Shown one piece after another: positions 15,946-22,318 of a DNA stretch of 42,661 bases. This DNA comes from a virus. The notes beneath the pieces are model-generated. The model ran no database searches. It had not been told where the DNA came from and was given only the letters and a program-made list of their open reading frames with translations. The stretch covers positions 1 to 42,661 of the IMG/VR virus record IMGVR_UViG_3300021478_000063. One strand, 5' to 3'. The translations under genes were made by a program, and so were the position numbers. Numbering within the stretch: the first letter of the stretch is position 1; each line of letters starts with the position of its first letter.

Positions 15946-16176
15946 CTAGAACGGTTCAACATCGATTGCGGTGGCATCCTTGACGATAAAATCGTAAATC
16001 TCGTCAGCCACCACAGCTACACTAACATTTTCTGACATTCGACCCGAAACAACCACTGCAACCGCCTGTTCTACCGCCCATTTTCGTAATTGAAGCGAGT
16101 TAGCGTACTTGTTCATGCGTTCAGCAACCTTTAGATTTACCTGCTGCAACTGCGCCGAATTCAGCTGCTCGTTCAT
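15946..16176 (-). CDS. Hypothetical leftward protein
   Basis: 76 aa. The N-terminal helix is Gln/Asn-rich (NEQLNSAQLQQVNLKVAERM) and a valine-rich segment follows (WAVEQAVAVVVSG), then DEIYDFIVKDA. It starts within the stop of the upstream gene (4-base overlap) in the leftward operon that ends with the membrane microprotein. No family recognised. Confidence 0.7.
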   Translation of the reverse strand: MNEQLNSAQLQQVNLKVAERMNKYANSLQLRKWAVEQAVAVVVSGRMSENVSVAVVADEIYDFIVKDATAIDVEPF

Positions 16177-16376
16177 TGGGTTGTATCCTTTTTCTCATCC
16201 TGTTGCCAAGCCATGCACCAAAGATCGGTGGAGGTCGGTGGCCAGCCGCCGCTATAGCCCTGAGCGGATGGGAGTATGATTGGCGGCCCGAGCCGGCACG
16301 ATCCGGCTTTAGGGTGCATTGCCGAAGGGTTAGGCGCGAATGCTGCACAGGTTCCACAAGTTTTCAAACTAGTCAC
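16173..16376 (-). CDS. Cysteine-containing small phage protein, zinc-ribbon-like
   Basis: 67 aa with Cys7, Cys10, Cys27 and Cys54 and a C-terminal WPPTSTDLWCMAW. This C-x-x-C...C...P-P...W-P-x-t-x-x-D-x-W-C-x-x-W layout is a recurrent small phage protein with probable metal binding. It overlaps its neighbours by 4 bases on both sides. Function unknown. Confidence 0.7.
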   Translation of the reverse strand: MTSLKTCGTCAAFAPNPSAMHPKAGSCRLGPPIILPSAQGYSGGWPPTSTDLWCMAWQQDEKKDTTQ

Positions 16377-16591
16377 TTTAGTGACTCAATAGAGAACCGC
16401 AGCCCACATATCAGTCCTTCTTTGATTTGGAGAGGCTCGGGGTGCCGGCTCATCGGACTCCATTCACGCCCCAGCTCAAATGAAATACGCTCGACCGTTA
16501 CCTTATCGGTTTGTATAACTATCTTGAAGTCCCGCGGCTCTATGCCGTGTTCCATAAGCCAAGCGTGCAGATGCTGAAATGTTTTGATCAT
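16373..16591 (-). CDS. Hypothetical leftward protein
   Basis: 72 aa, mixed helix and strand (HAWLMEHGIEPRDFKIVIQT, then KVTVERISFELGREW). It is coupled by 4-base overlaps to the HTH regulator upstream and the cysteine protein downstream. Not recognised. Confidence 0.65.
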   Translation of the reverse strand: MIKTFQHLHAWLMEHGIEPRDFKIVIQTDKVTVERISFELGREWSPMSRHPEPLQIKEGLICGLRFSIESLK

Positions 16592-16845
16592 GGTCTTTTG
16601 TCCGTCTCGCTCAGGATCATGCTTTGAATGAGCAGCGAAGTCGGGTTCATTTGTAACGCGCGCGTGATGCGAATCAGGGTGGACAGCGGGGGATCGGACA
16701 GACCGTGCTCATAGGCTGACAACTGCTGCGCGGTGATCTTGGACTTACTGGCCACATCCTGTTGGCTGAGTTCCAAATCCTCTCGTTTTGATGCCAGCCG
16801 GCGGCCGATTTCGGCCAGGAATCGGTAGTCGTGATGCTTGGGCAT
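16588..16845 (-). CDS. XRE-type helix-turn-helix repressor-like regulator
   Basis: 85 aa from ATG 16845. The longer reading frame (to 16902) would overlap the upstream gene, and the HTH family begins at this methionine. A full XRE domain is present: IGRRLASKREDLELSQQDVA, KSKITAQQLSAYEHGLSDPP and LSTLIRITRALQMNPTSLL, the standard order of five helices with recognition helix TAQQLSAYEHG. Probably a CI/Cro-type repressor. It is the second HTH protein in the control region and is transcribed from the leftward promoter at 17077-17106, together with the DUF551-type gene. Confidence 0.85.
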   Translation of the reverse strand: MPKHHDYRFLAEIGRRLASKREDLELSQQDVASKSKITAQQLSAYEHGLSDPPLSTLIRITRALQMNPTSLLIQSMILSETDKRP

Positions 16846-16856
16846 GTGACCGTACA

Positions 16857-17069
16857 CTAGAGGGGCGGTTCCGGTAATGGCATCCAGTGGGTCAGGGTGC
16901 ATGGTTCTGGGCTGTATTCGGTAGTCTCAGTGGGCTCGCACCGCCACTCACCGGGCCATCCATAGCTAACCGTTCCGATGCCCGGTTTGCTTTCAAGACC
17001 GATAACGCCATAGGCCAGAATACGAGTGCCATCGAGCGGAGCGGTAGTGATTGGTTGCCAGTTAGTCAT
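16857..17069 (-). CDS. DUF551-like protein, first gene of leftward operon
   Basis: 70 aa, a canonical DUF551 layout: NWQPITTAPLDGTRILAYG at the start and LTHWMPLPEPP at the end. Function unknown; such proteins are common in phage early regions. The predicted promoter's -10 box ends only 7 bases upstream of its ATG, so the mRNA may be leaderless. Second DUF551-type gene in the genome (the other is 14912-15100). Confidence 0.85.
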   Translation of the reverse strand: MTNWQPITTAPLDGTRILAYGVIGLESKPGIGTVSYGWPGEWRCEPTETTEYSPEPCTLTHWMPLPEPPL

Positions 17070-17076
17070 GGGGATA

Positions 17077-17106
17077 AATCTAAACTCCTACTTGAGAGAT
17101 TGTCAA
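17077..17106 (-). promoter_or_regulatory. Leftward sigma70-type promoter with consensus -35
   Basis: Read on the minus strand: TTGACA (17106-17101, exact consensus), 18-base spacer, TAGATT (17082-17077, four of six matches). Transcription would begin at about 17070, at or next to the ATG of the DUF551-type gene (17069), giving a leaderless or near-leaderless transcript for the 17069-to-15778 operon. The only AGGAG is too far upstream of that ATG to serve as its ribosome site. Confidence 0.6.
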
Positions 17107-17144
17107 TGGAGCGGCAAATATGATACGCACCAACTGATTCGCTA

Positions 17145-17158
17145 GGGAATATATTCCC
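17145..17158. promoter_or_regulatory. Perfect 14-bp palindrome, probable operator
   Basis: GGGAATATATTCCC is perfectly self-complementary, ends at the base before ATG 17159 and lies between two divergent genes. A dimeric repressor bound here would block translation-start-proximal transcription of the rightward gene and, given the 40-base distance, could also control the leftward promoter at 17077-17106. I saw no second copy of the same palindrome. Confidence 0.6.
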
Positions 17159-17347
17159 ATGAGGATAACATTCGACCTGCCCGACCCTGCGGCGCAACTG
17201 CTGCTAAGGTTAGCAGCTCACATACGGCACCACGCCGGCACCGAGCCGAGCTGCGACGCCATCTGCCAGTCAATGGTGGTGGACCTGCTAGTGGATGATG
17301 CCGTTCTGCACGGCACCATCCCCGCGAGCGAGTTCAGTCTGAACTAA
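17159..17347 (+). CDS. Small protein, possible ribbon-helix-helix regulator
   Basis: 62 aa. It begins with a short strand (RITFDLPD) followed by two helices (AAQLLLRLAAHIRHHAG and SCDAICQSMVVDLLVDD), the order expected of a ribbon-helix-helix DNA-binding domain. The perfect palindrome directly before its ATG would suit autoregulation. The family assignment is weak. Its stop overlaps the converging leftward gene by 4 bases. Confidence 0.55.
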   Translation: MRITFDLPDPAAQLLLRLAAHIRHHAGTEPSCDAICQSMVVDLLVDDAVLHGTIPASEFSLN

Positions 17348-17751
17348 GTCAGGAATCGTTCGTGGGCCTTGGCCTCGCTCTCGTTCCTAGGCGCGGCAGG
17401 CAATTGCAACACCTTGGCCTCCTGCCCGCACACGAGGGCCGTTAGTAGGACTTGACTACCGTCTACAAACTCCAATGCGTCGTGATGGGTCCGCTGTTCT
17501 GCCGTGTTGATCTGGCGGAACCGGGCGAGCTTGTAGGGCACGGTCTTGCTGCCCTGACTAAACATACCCCAGCTCGATTGCTCGATGTTGCTGTCGAATG
17601 CGAGCTCAGTGCCGGGCAATAGGCACACGGCGGTCTTGGGATCGCCGGCAGCTGCGAAGCCGCGCGTACCAGTACCAAAGTCGGTTGTGACAAGGGTTTC
17701 GCCCACGACCGCAGGGCGGGTTTTGACTGAGTGAAGGCTGTAATCGCACAT
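17344..17751 (-). CDS. Conserved MCDYSLH-type protein, probably host-derived
   Basis: 135 aa from ATG 17751, where AAAGG lies about 8 bases upstream. The start MCDYSLHSVKTRPAVVGETL, then TRGFAAAGDPKTAVCLLPGTE, ARFRQINTAEQ and HHDALEFVDG match a protein that I recall from chromosomes of Bradyrhizobium and relatives, where it is conserved but uncharacterised. In phages it is unusual. It sits alone on its strand between a terminator and a converging regulator gene, as an accessory (moron) gene would. Function unknown; it could be a metabolic or stress protein captured from the host. Confidence 0.75.
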   Translation of the reverse strand: MCDYSLHSVKTRPAVVGETLVTTDFGTGTRGFAAAGDPKTAVCLLPGTELAFDSNIEQSSWGMFSQGSKTVPYKLARFRQINTAEQRTHHDALEFVDGSQVLLTALVCGQEAKVLQLPAAPRNESEAKAHERFLT

Positions 17752-17821
17752 AACCGGAACCTTTCTGGCCCTGGCCACGGCCTAGGGCCGCTTGTGACTA
17801 TCGAGGATGGTACTCTCATTC

Positions 17822-17863
17822 GAATAAAAAGAAACGGGGGTAACGTGTGGCGACGTTACCCCC
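17822..17863 (-). terminator. Strong rho-independent terminator, leftward
   Basis: Stem GGGGGTAACGT (17836-17846) pairs with ACGTTACCCCC (17853-17863) over a 6-base loop: 11 perfect pairs. Read on the minus strand, GTTTCTTTTTATT follows the stem. It closes the leftward microprotein operon at 18194-17913 and insulates the MCDYSLH-type gene. Confidence 0.88.
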
Positions 17864-17912
17864 TATCGCCGTGGCCGGCTCCATGCCCGGCGAAGGAGAG
17901 CGGAGCGCGCTG

Positions 17913-18014
17913 CTACGGCGAGTTACGGTGCTCGGTTATCATTAGCCACAGCACGATCACGACCGACAGCCACGCGATGACGTCCCAATAGATTGGATCG
18001 GGGGGCATGGTCAT
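17913..18014 (-). CDS. Membrane microprotein (33 aa)
   Basis: 33 aa. MTMPPDPIYWDVIAWLSVVI starts it and the helix continues into VLWLM, making one transmembrane segment with a short polar end (ITEHRNSP). The ATG overlaps the previous microprotein's TGA as ATGA. It is last in an operon closed by a strong terminator, which supports it despite its size. Confidence 0.6.
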   Translation of the reverse strand: MTMPPDPIYWDVIAWLSVVIVLWLMITEHRNSP

Positions 18015-18082
18015 TGGCGTAAATGTTTCACAATCAAATCGCGCATTAAGCGGCCATCCATGCAGCGCGTTGTGTGGTTCAT
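18011..18082 (-). CDS. Microprotein (23 aa), middle of the operon
   Basis: 23 aa, basic (NHTTRCMDGRLMRDLIVKHL). ATG 18082 is one base after the previous stop and its GGGTGA lies just upstream; the stop overlaps the next gene. It may be a real peptide or a translational-coupling leader for the next membrane microprotein. Confidence 0.4.
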   Translation of the reverse strand: MNHTTRCMDGRLMRDLIVKHLRQ

Positions 18083-18083
18083 C

Positions 18084-18194
18084 TCACCCTCCATGTCCGA
18101 GTATTGCAGCCCACAGCAGCACGGTGCCCACGAATAGCGACAGTGCGGTGAGTTCGGCGAGGTCGCGTAGTGCATCCAATCGGGTTTTCAGCAT
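18084..18194 (-). CDS. Membrane microprotein (36 aa)
   Basis: 36 aa. An N-terminal charged helix (MLKTRLDALRDLAEL) leads into a hydrophobic segment (TALSLFVGTVLLWAAIL). It has a GGTGAG upstream; a GTG at 18203 is in frame and is an alternative start. It is the first gene of the operon driven by the strong promoter at 18238-18265. Function unknown; similar microproteins can be toxins, antiholins or exclusion factors. Confidence 0.6.
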   Translation of the reverse strand: MLKTRLDALRDLAELTALSLFVGTVLLWAAILGHGG

Positions 18195-18237
18195 GTCACT
18201 CACCGGTACCGGCCTGGGCCATCCAAACCGTGACTGC

Positions 18238-18265
18238 ATTATGCATGGCGCATCGGATTGGTCAA
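18238..18265 (-). promoter_or_regulatory. Strong leftward sigma70-type promoter
   Basis: On the minus strand: TTGACC (18265-18260, five of six), 16-base spacer, CATAAT (18243-18238, five of six). Transcription would begin near 18231, about 37 bases before the first membrane microprotein. It is the best match to consensus that I found in the window. Confidence 0.7.
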
Positions 18266-18340
18266 GTGCTGATTGAGGGGGAGACAAAGATTTATGGATA
18301 AAACGGGAACGGATTATGTGGCATTGTGGGATACTGCCCA

Positions 18341-18514
18341 CTAATAGGAGGATGTTTTGACCGTCACATCCAATGCCTGCCAATTATCAGTCTTGGTCGA
18401 TTTTGGTTTAGGTGAGCGACCAAGCCAATCCGGTGTGGGCATTCGGCCACAGTGTCGGCAGGCAACAGCTCCGTTAATCTGCGCACCGCATTTAGGGCAG
18501 TTGTGAAAGGCCAT
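18341..18514 (-). CDS. Zinc-ribbon microprotein (57 aa)
   Basis: 57 aa with two CxxC knuckles, CPKCG (Cys6, Cys9) and CRHCG (Cys19, Cys22), forming a compact zinc ribbon; the remaining 35 residues are basic and polar (RSPKPKSTKTD). Such a protein could bind nucleic acid or RNA polymerase. It is transcribed from the consensus promoter at 18650-18678 with a 130-base leader. The leader contains an imperfect hairpin (GCCACA at 18617 with TGTGGC at 18633). Confidence 0.72.
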   Translation of the reverse strand: MAFHNCPKCGAQINGAVACRHCGRMPTPDWLGRSPKPKSTKTDNWQALDVTVKTSSY

Positions 18515-18649
18515 GCCGGTTACCTATCTCTCCAATACCATGAACCGCTGGCAAGCGCCGAGCGTGCTTACGTCTTGCCTTTGGCTTGCGGATGAGAGGG
18601 TGTGCATAGGTAAGATGCCACACGCTTCGCGATGTGGCGATGATAAGTG

Positions 18650-18678
18650 ATTGAATGATGGAAAATATATCATGTCAA
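18650..18678 (-). promoter_or_regulatory. Leftward sigma70-type promoter for the zinc-ribbon gene
   Basis: On the minus strand: TTGACA (18678-18673, exact consensus), 17-base spacer, TTCAAT (18655-18650, four of six). It points at the zinc-ribbon gene at 18514. It lies in the 232-base gap between divergent genes; no equally good rightward promoter is visible there. Confidence 0.55.
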
Positions 18679-18740
18679 GTGGTTCCTTGTAACCGATTGA
18701 TATTGCTAAGGCGGTGAAGAAGTGAATATAGATTCAAGGA

Positions 18741-18756
18741 GTGAATATGAGTTCAC
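18741..18756. promoter_or_regulatory. Imperfect inverted repeat over the regulator start, possible operator
   Basis: GTGAATATGAGTTCAC has matching 5-base arms (GTGAA and TTCAC) around a 6-base centre and includes the regulator's start codon at 18747. A related half, GTGAATATAG, occurs at 18722. It could be the autoregulatory site of the adjacent HTH protein. Weak evidence. Confidence 0.35.
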
Positions 18757-19013
18757 TCGGTCATGTGGAGTGTGGAGTCGTCATGTCTCCCGACAAAGTT
18801 GTGCAAGAGCTGCGGTTGCTGCGATATGATCGGCGCCCGAGCATTCGTAGTGTGGCTATTGAGGCTGGTATCAGCCGACGAACGATCTATAATGTTCTAG
18901 CGACAGGGCACCTCTCACAGCCTATGGCAGAGGCTCTAGGGAGGGTTTTACAGGGTGCGAAAAAGCCTGCGTATCAGAACCCCCGTTCAGCGGCCTCTAG
19001 AACGCGATTATGA
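18747..19013 (+). CDS. Helix-turn-helix DNA-binding regulator
   Basis: 88 aa from ATG 18747, with AGGAG 6 bases upstream (an in-frame GTG lies at 18741). The HTH is SIRSVAIEAGISRRTIYNVL at about 35-54, the classic layout (A-x-x-x-G-[IV]-S-x-x-T-[IV]-x-x-[VI]). It is followed by TGHLSQPMAEALGRVLQG, reminiscent of the fourth helix of XRE proteins. It is the third or fourth small regulator in the 14-19 kb control region. Divergent from the zinc-ribbon gene, probably regulating both. It precedes a 333-base non-coding stretch. Confidence 0.75.
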   Translation: MSSLGHVECGVVMSPDKVVQELRLLRYDRRPSIRSVAIEAGISRRTIYNVLATGHLSQPMAEALGRVLQGAKKPAYQNPRSAASRTRL

Positions 19014-19346
19014 CCCATTCTACGGGCATTTCTGGCATCAGTCGCTGACTCGTCTGGATTGTTACTGACGAATCACTGACGAGCTACAGTCCGACAATCG
19101 GATACCCTATTACACATCAATGACATAGGCGTACTAGGTAAACGGATTGACAAACCGTTCCTGCCAGGGCCGCGCGCAGCGGCTGGCGCGCCCCGAATGG
19201 GGCCGAGCGCGAGAAATCGGGTGCTCCACACCTTGTCCACCCCAGGAAAAATTTGGGGTTATGGTCTTGCCAGCCCTGACATTTGGAACTTTGTTGTAAT
19301 GGTGGCGGTTGGTGGTATGGTGACTGCCCTTACAGGAGCTTTCCCA
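19014..19346. other. Non-coding control region before the late operon
   Basis: 333 bases with no convincing gene. It holds ACTGACGA twice, at 19064-19071 and 19075-19082, 11 bases apart (one helical turn). AACGG (19141-19145) and CCGTT (19155-19159) flank a consensus-like TTGACA at 19147-19152, with no clear -10 box after it. A GC-rich block near 19170-19220 follows. Direct repeats of this kind are seen in operators and origins. It is a candidate late-promoter region or replication origin, not proven. Confidence 0.4.
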
Positions 19347-19685
19347 ATGACCCCATCCACAGGCGACGTGCCCGATGACGGCGATGTGATTGAATTTAGT
19401 GAGGTGCCAGCTGGCAGCTTGTTGAAGGCAGGAGTGCGCTATCGGGTTGAGCACAAGGCTGGGGACCGGGAGTATCTACTGGTTGATGTTGCGAGTGGGC
19501 ATGCTGGGCGGGTGATGGCGCACATGTTGAAGGAGGCGACGTGGCGGGCGTCGACCGAAGGGAGACCCGCGTCAGCGGACCCTTCTTCCGATGCCAAGCC
19601 TCTTTCTTCTGAGCCGCCACCTCCGAAGGGCGAGGGTCTTTTGAACCTTGAGCCGTTGCCGGCAACACCACCGGTCAGCCAATGA
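19347..19685 (+). CDS. Hypothetical protein upstream of terminase module
   Basis: 112 aa from ATG 19347, selected because AGGAG sits about 8 bases upstream; the frame is open further upstream. The N-terminal half has an acidic start (TGDVPDDGDVIEFSEVPAG) and a beta-rich core (VRYRVEHKAGDREYLLVDVA), the rest is proline-rich. First gene of the late rightward operon. A small-terminase role cannot be shown. Confidence 0.6.
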   Translation: MTPSTGDVPDDGDVIEFSEVPAGSLLKAGVRYRVEHKAGDREYLLVDVASGHAGRVMAHMLKEATWRASTEGRPASADPSSDAKPLSSEPPPPKGEGLLNLEPLPATPPVSQ

Positions 19686-19900
19686 TAGCCCTTGCCATAC
19701 AAGTTCTGTGGCTGCTGATCGGGATTATTTGTCTGGCCGGTGTGATTTGGCTGGTGCTGTATGGCATCAAGACATTTGTGACGCCGATCCCGGCTCGGTT
19801 GGAGCAGGGCATTTGGTTTATTGTGCTGTTGCTGATTATCATTGCCGCGCTGGGGATCTTGGCGGGTGGTGGGTTTCACGGTCCCAATCTTCTCCGGTGA
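19682..19900 (+). CDS. Two-transmembrane-segment protein, holin-like
   Basis: 72 aa with hydrophobic segments at about 2-28 and 42-64 (IALAIQVLWLLIGIICLAGV and GIWFIVLLLIIIAALGILAG) joined by KTFVTPIPARLEQ. The start overlaps the upstream stop as ATGA. Size and topology suit a small holin, but so do several other proteins here; position before the terminase rather than the lysin makes it a second candidate only. Confidence 0.6.
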   Translation: MIALAIQVLWLLIGIICLAGVIWLVLYGIKTFVTPIPARLEQGIWFIVLLLIIIAALGILAGGGFHGPNLLR

Positions 19901-20058
19901 TTAGAAATTTCAATGAACTCCCCATCACTGTTCCGGTCATTGGGTTTTTAATCCTGACTGTGGTTTGCATTGCGATTGGGCTGACTGAATTGACGGCGTG
20001 GATTTGGGGCGCATCTTGCGCGTGCGGAGCACAACTCTTTACGAGCTGTTGCTACTGA
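19897..20058 (+). CDS. Small membrane protein with cysteine-rich end
   Basis: 53 aa, one transmembrane helix (VPVIGFLILTVVCIAIGL) and a cysteine-rich tail (CACGAQLFTSCCY). It starts at GTG 19897, overlapping the previous stop as GTGA. The coupled start and coherent topology support it. Unknown function. Confidence 0.5.
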   Translation: MIRNFNELPITVPVIGFLILTVVCIAIGLTELTAWIWGASCACGAQLFTSCCY

Positions 20059-20090
20059 CGTAACGTTGCCTCGTTTTATGGAGGCGCATC

Positions 20091-20270
20091 TTGAGTATGG
20101 CTGATCTTTCCAGAAGATGGGTTTTGGGCGGTTTGGCTGCGGGGATTATTACAGCGCCGGCAATTGTGCGTGCGGCTTCACTGATGCGGATCAAGGCATT
20201 GGAGGAAGAGATTGGCTTTGATGCCTTGCTAAACCGGGGGCCTTACTTGCGCGACGGGGTTTGGGGCTAA
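20091..20270 (+). CDS. Small protein with twin-arginine-like signal
   Basis: 59 aa from TTG 20091, chosen because GGAGG lies 6 bases upstream; ATG 20097 is in frame but too far from that site. The N-terminus carries SRRWVLGG followed by LAAGIITAPAIVRAASLMRI, a twin-arginine (S-R-R-x-x-L) motif and a hydrophobic stretch ending near APAIVRA. Small proteins of this TAT-signal type are found next to terminase genes in phages of alphaproteobacteria. It may be exported folded, or the signal may anchor it to the membrane. Confidence 0.7.
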   Translation: MSMADLSRRWVLGGLAAGIITAPAIVRAASLMRIKALEEEIGFDALLNRGPYLRDGVWG

Positions 20271-22142
20271 ATGCCCGACACCGCCCACATCCCGCTCAAG
20301 GCCGAAGCCCCTCCGGACGAGATCGAGAAGTTTGAGCTTAAGTCGTCGAGGGTCGCGCCGTTCCCGCGGGCCAAGTTCATTGCGTTTCTCAAACAGTTGA
20401 AGGTGCAGTCCAAGGATTACGGACTGGTGCCGTTCCGGCTGCTGGGCAGTCAGAAGTATTTGCTGGACGAGATCTGTGCGGCGCTGGATAAAGGGATAAC
20501 GGTGATTTATGTCCTCAAGAATAGACAGGCCGGCATCAGTACATTCCTGCTTGCCCTCGACCTTTTCTGGGCGTTCGAGCACAAGGGTCTATTGGGGGTA
20601 TTTATCACCCACGAGGAAGCTAGTCGTGATGATTTTCGCTCCGCAATCGAAGTCTTTTTCGCAGAGACGCCGAAAACGCACAAGGTCAACTACGTCCGGC
20701 ACAACAGAAACCTTCTCATTCTTAAGAATGCGTCCAAATTCCGTTACCTCATAGCGGGGACGACGAGTGGCAGGAAGGGCGGTCTGGGCCGCTCCGGTTC
20801 GGCCAACTACGTCCATGCGACGGAAGTGGCCTTTTATGGTAACGCGGACGATCTTGCGGAGTTTCGTGCCCAGACCTCGTCGCTCTACCCGCACCGGTTG
20901 GAGATCAACGAAAGCACGGCCAATGGCTTCAATCATTTCGAGGAAAGTTGGGACAATGCCAAGAAAGACCCGACCAAGGCCGCGATATTTATCGGCTGGT
21001 GGCGCGATGAGAGGAATGCGTTTCCTCTCGATCATCCATTCTTCCCCAAGTATATGCCGGATGGCATTTCATCGTCGCTTACGCCTCTTGAGCGCAAGCG
21101 TGTCCGGGAGGTTCGTGAGCAATATGCTTTTGAAATATCACTCCAACAAGTTGCCTGGTACCGTTGGCACCTTGAAAGCGAGAAGGTTGGCGACCAGTCG
21201 TTGATGGATCAGGAGTATCCATGGACCGATCAGGACGCCTTCCAAGCTACGGGTAGTCAGTTCTTTACTGCCGAGGCGCTGACCAATTGCATACGCGAGG
21301 CCAAGAAGCATCCCTTTCATACCTACCGCTACAAACTCACTCACAAGTTCGAGGAAACCAAGCTGCAGCAGACCAGGGACCCGCGGTCGCCGTTGCGGGT
21401 GTGGGAGGAAGCATCGAGGTTTGGTTACTACGCGCTGGGTTGCGATCCGGCGTTCGGATCGTCCGACGAGGCCGACAGGTCGGTGGTGTCGGTATGGCGC
21501 TGTTACGCCGATTGCATGGTGCAGGTTGCCGAGTTCTGCTCGCCCGAGCCGTCCACCTACCAGACCGCGTGGGTACTGTGCCATCTGGCCGGCTATTTCG
21601 GGCTGACCTGGATCATGCCGATCATCGAGTTGACCGGTGGCGCCGGCAAGGCGGTGATGGACGAGGTCGAGAAGGTGAGACGCTTGTCTGCCGAAATGCG
21701 CCCCCAGGACGACGAGCACGGTATCCGAAATATCCTTGGTAATATGAGATCGTTCTTCTATAGGCGCATCGATACGCTTGGTGGGTCGCTGCTCAAGGAA
21801 TGGCAGTCCACCGAGGATCTCAAGCGTATGGCCATGAACCAGCTTAAGAACGGGATCGAGTTGGGGCGTGTAGTGCCGCGCTCGATCCCCCTGATCGATG
21901 AAATGAGAAGAATCGTCAACGATGAGGGTCACATAGGGGGTGAGGGACGGGCCAAGGATGATCGCGTGATCGGCGCGGCGCTGGCCTATCAGGCCTGGAA
22001 TGTGTGGACCCAGCCGCGGGTGCGGGCACTCGGGCTGACCTATGCCCGCTCTCTGGAGATCGACGAACGGGGTGGAACCGAGCCGGTGGATAGGCTAATA
22101 GTCAATTATCTCAAGCGTTCGAACATCAAGGTGCCTGCCTAG
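20271..22142 (+). CDS. terL: Large terminase subunit (DNA-packaging ATPase/nuclease)
   Basis: 623 aa. It has the ATPase motor: an adenine-contact region, Walker A-type VLKNRQAGIST at 81-91 (with Lys83, Arg85 and Gln86 in place of a GxxxxGK), and Walker B with catalytic ATE at 183-185 (YVHATEVAFYG). The C-terminal RNase H-like nuclease has its first metal-binding Asp at GCDPAFGSSDEADRS (Asp392) and the last acidic pair at KDDRVIG (Asp563-564). It translocates DNA into the prohead through the portal and cuts concatemers. Immediately follows the TAT-type microprotein. No recognisable small terminase subunit is adjacent. Confidence 0.93.
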   Translation: MPDTAHIPLKAEAPPDEIEKFELKSSRVAPFPRAKFIAFLKQLKVQSKDYGLVPFRLLGSQKYLLDEICAALDKGITVIYVLKNRQAGISTFLLALDLFWAFEHKGLLGVFITHEEASRDDFRSAIEVFFAETPKTHKVNYVRHNRNLLILKNASKFRYLIAGTTSGRKGGLGRSGSANYVHATEVAFYGNADDLAEFRAQTSSLYPHRLEINESTANGFNHFEESWDNAKKDPTKAAIFIGWWRDERNAFPLDHPFFPKYMPDGISSSLTPLERKRVREVREQYAFEISLQQVAWYRWHLESEKVGDQSLMDQEYPWTDQDAFQATGSQFFTAEALTNCIREAKKHPFHTYRYKLTHKFEETKLQQTRDPRSPLRVWEEASRFGYYALGCDPAFGSSDEADRSVVSVWRCYADCMVQVAEFCSPEPSTYQTAWVLCHLAGYFGLTWIMPIIELTGGAGKAVMDEVEKVRRLSAEMRPQDDEHGIRNILGNMRSFFYRRIDTLGGSLLKEWQSTEDLKRMAMNQLKNGIELGRVVPRSIPLIDEMRRIVNDEGHIGGEGRAKDDRVIGAALAYQAWNVWTQPRVRALGLTYARSLEIDERGGTEPVDRLIVNYLKRSNIKVPA

Positions 22143-22168
22143 GATGCCGCTCAAGAAAGGCTCATCGA

Positions 22169-22318
22169 ATGAGAGACGATGAAATCATGGATGATCTTAT
22201 TCGCAAGCGAATTGCTGATGCAGAGCGTGCGGCCAAAGCATGGGGTGAACAGCTTCAACATGCTGTTCTGAATGCTGTTAATCCCGAACCGATAAGTTTC
22301 TTCAAGGTGCCGGAATGA
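22169..22318 (+). CDS. Microprotein (49 aa) between terminase and portal genes
   Basis: 49 aa, all helical and charged (MRDDEIMDDLIRKRIADAER, then AKAWGEQLQHAVLNAVN). Its stop overlaps the next gene as ATGA. A short 12-codon frame beginning MPLKKGSSNERR lies between the terminase stop and this gene. Function unknown. Confidence 0.6.
   Translation: MRDDEIMDDLIRKRIADAERAAKAWGEQLQHAVLNAVNPEPISFFKVPE

Noticed and set aside
17731-17991. 86-codon plus-strand ORF
   Set aside because: It spans the strong leftward terminator and the opposing microprotein genes; better explained by those.
21138-21932. 264-codon open frame antisense to the terminase gene
   Set aside because: It mirrors a conserved gene with intact motifs on the other strand; composition is that of a shadow frame in GC-rich third positions.
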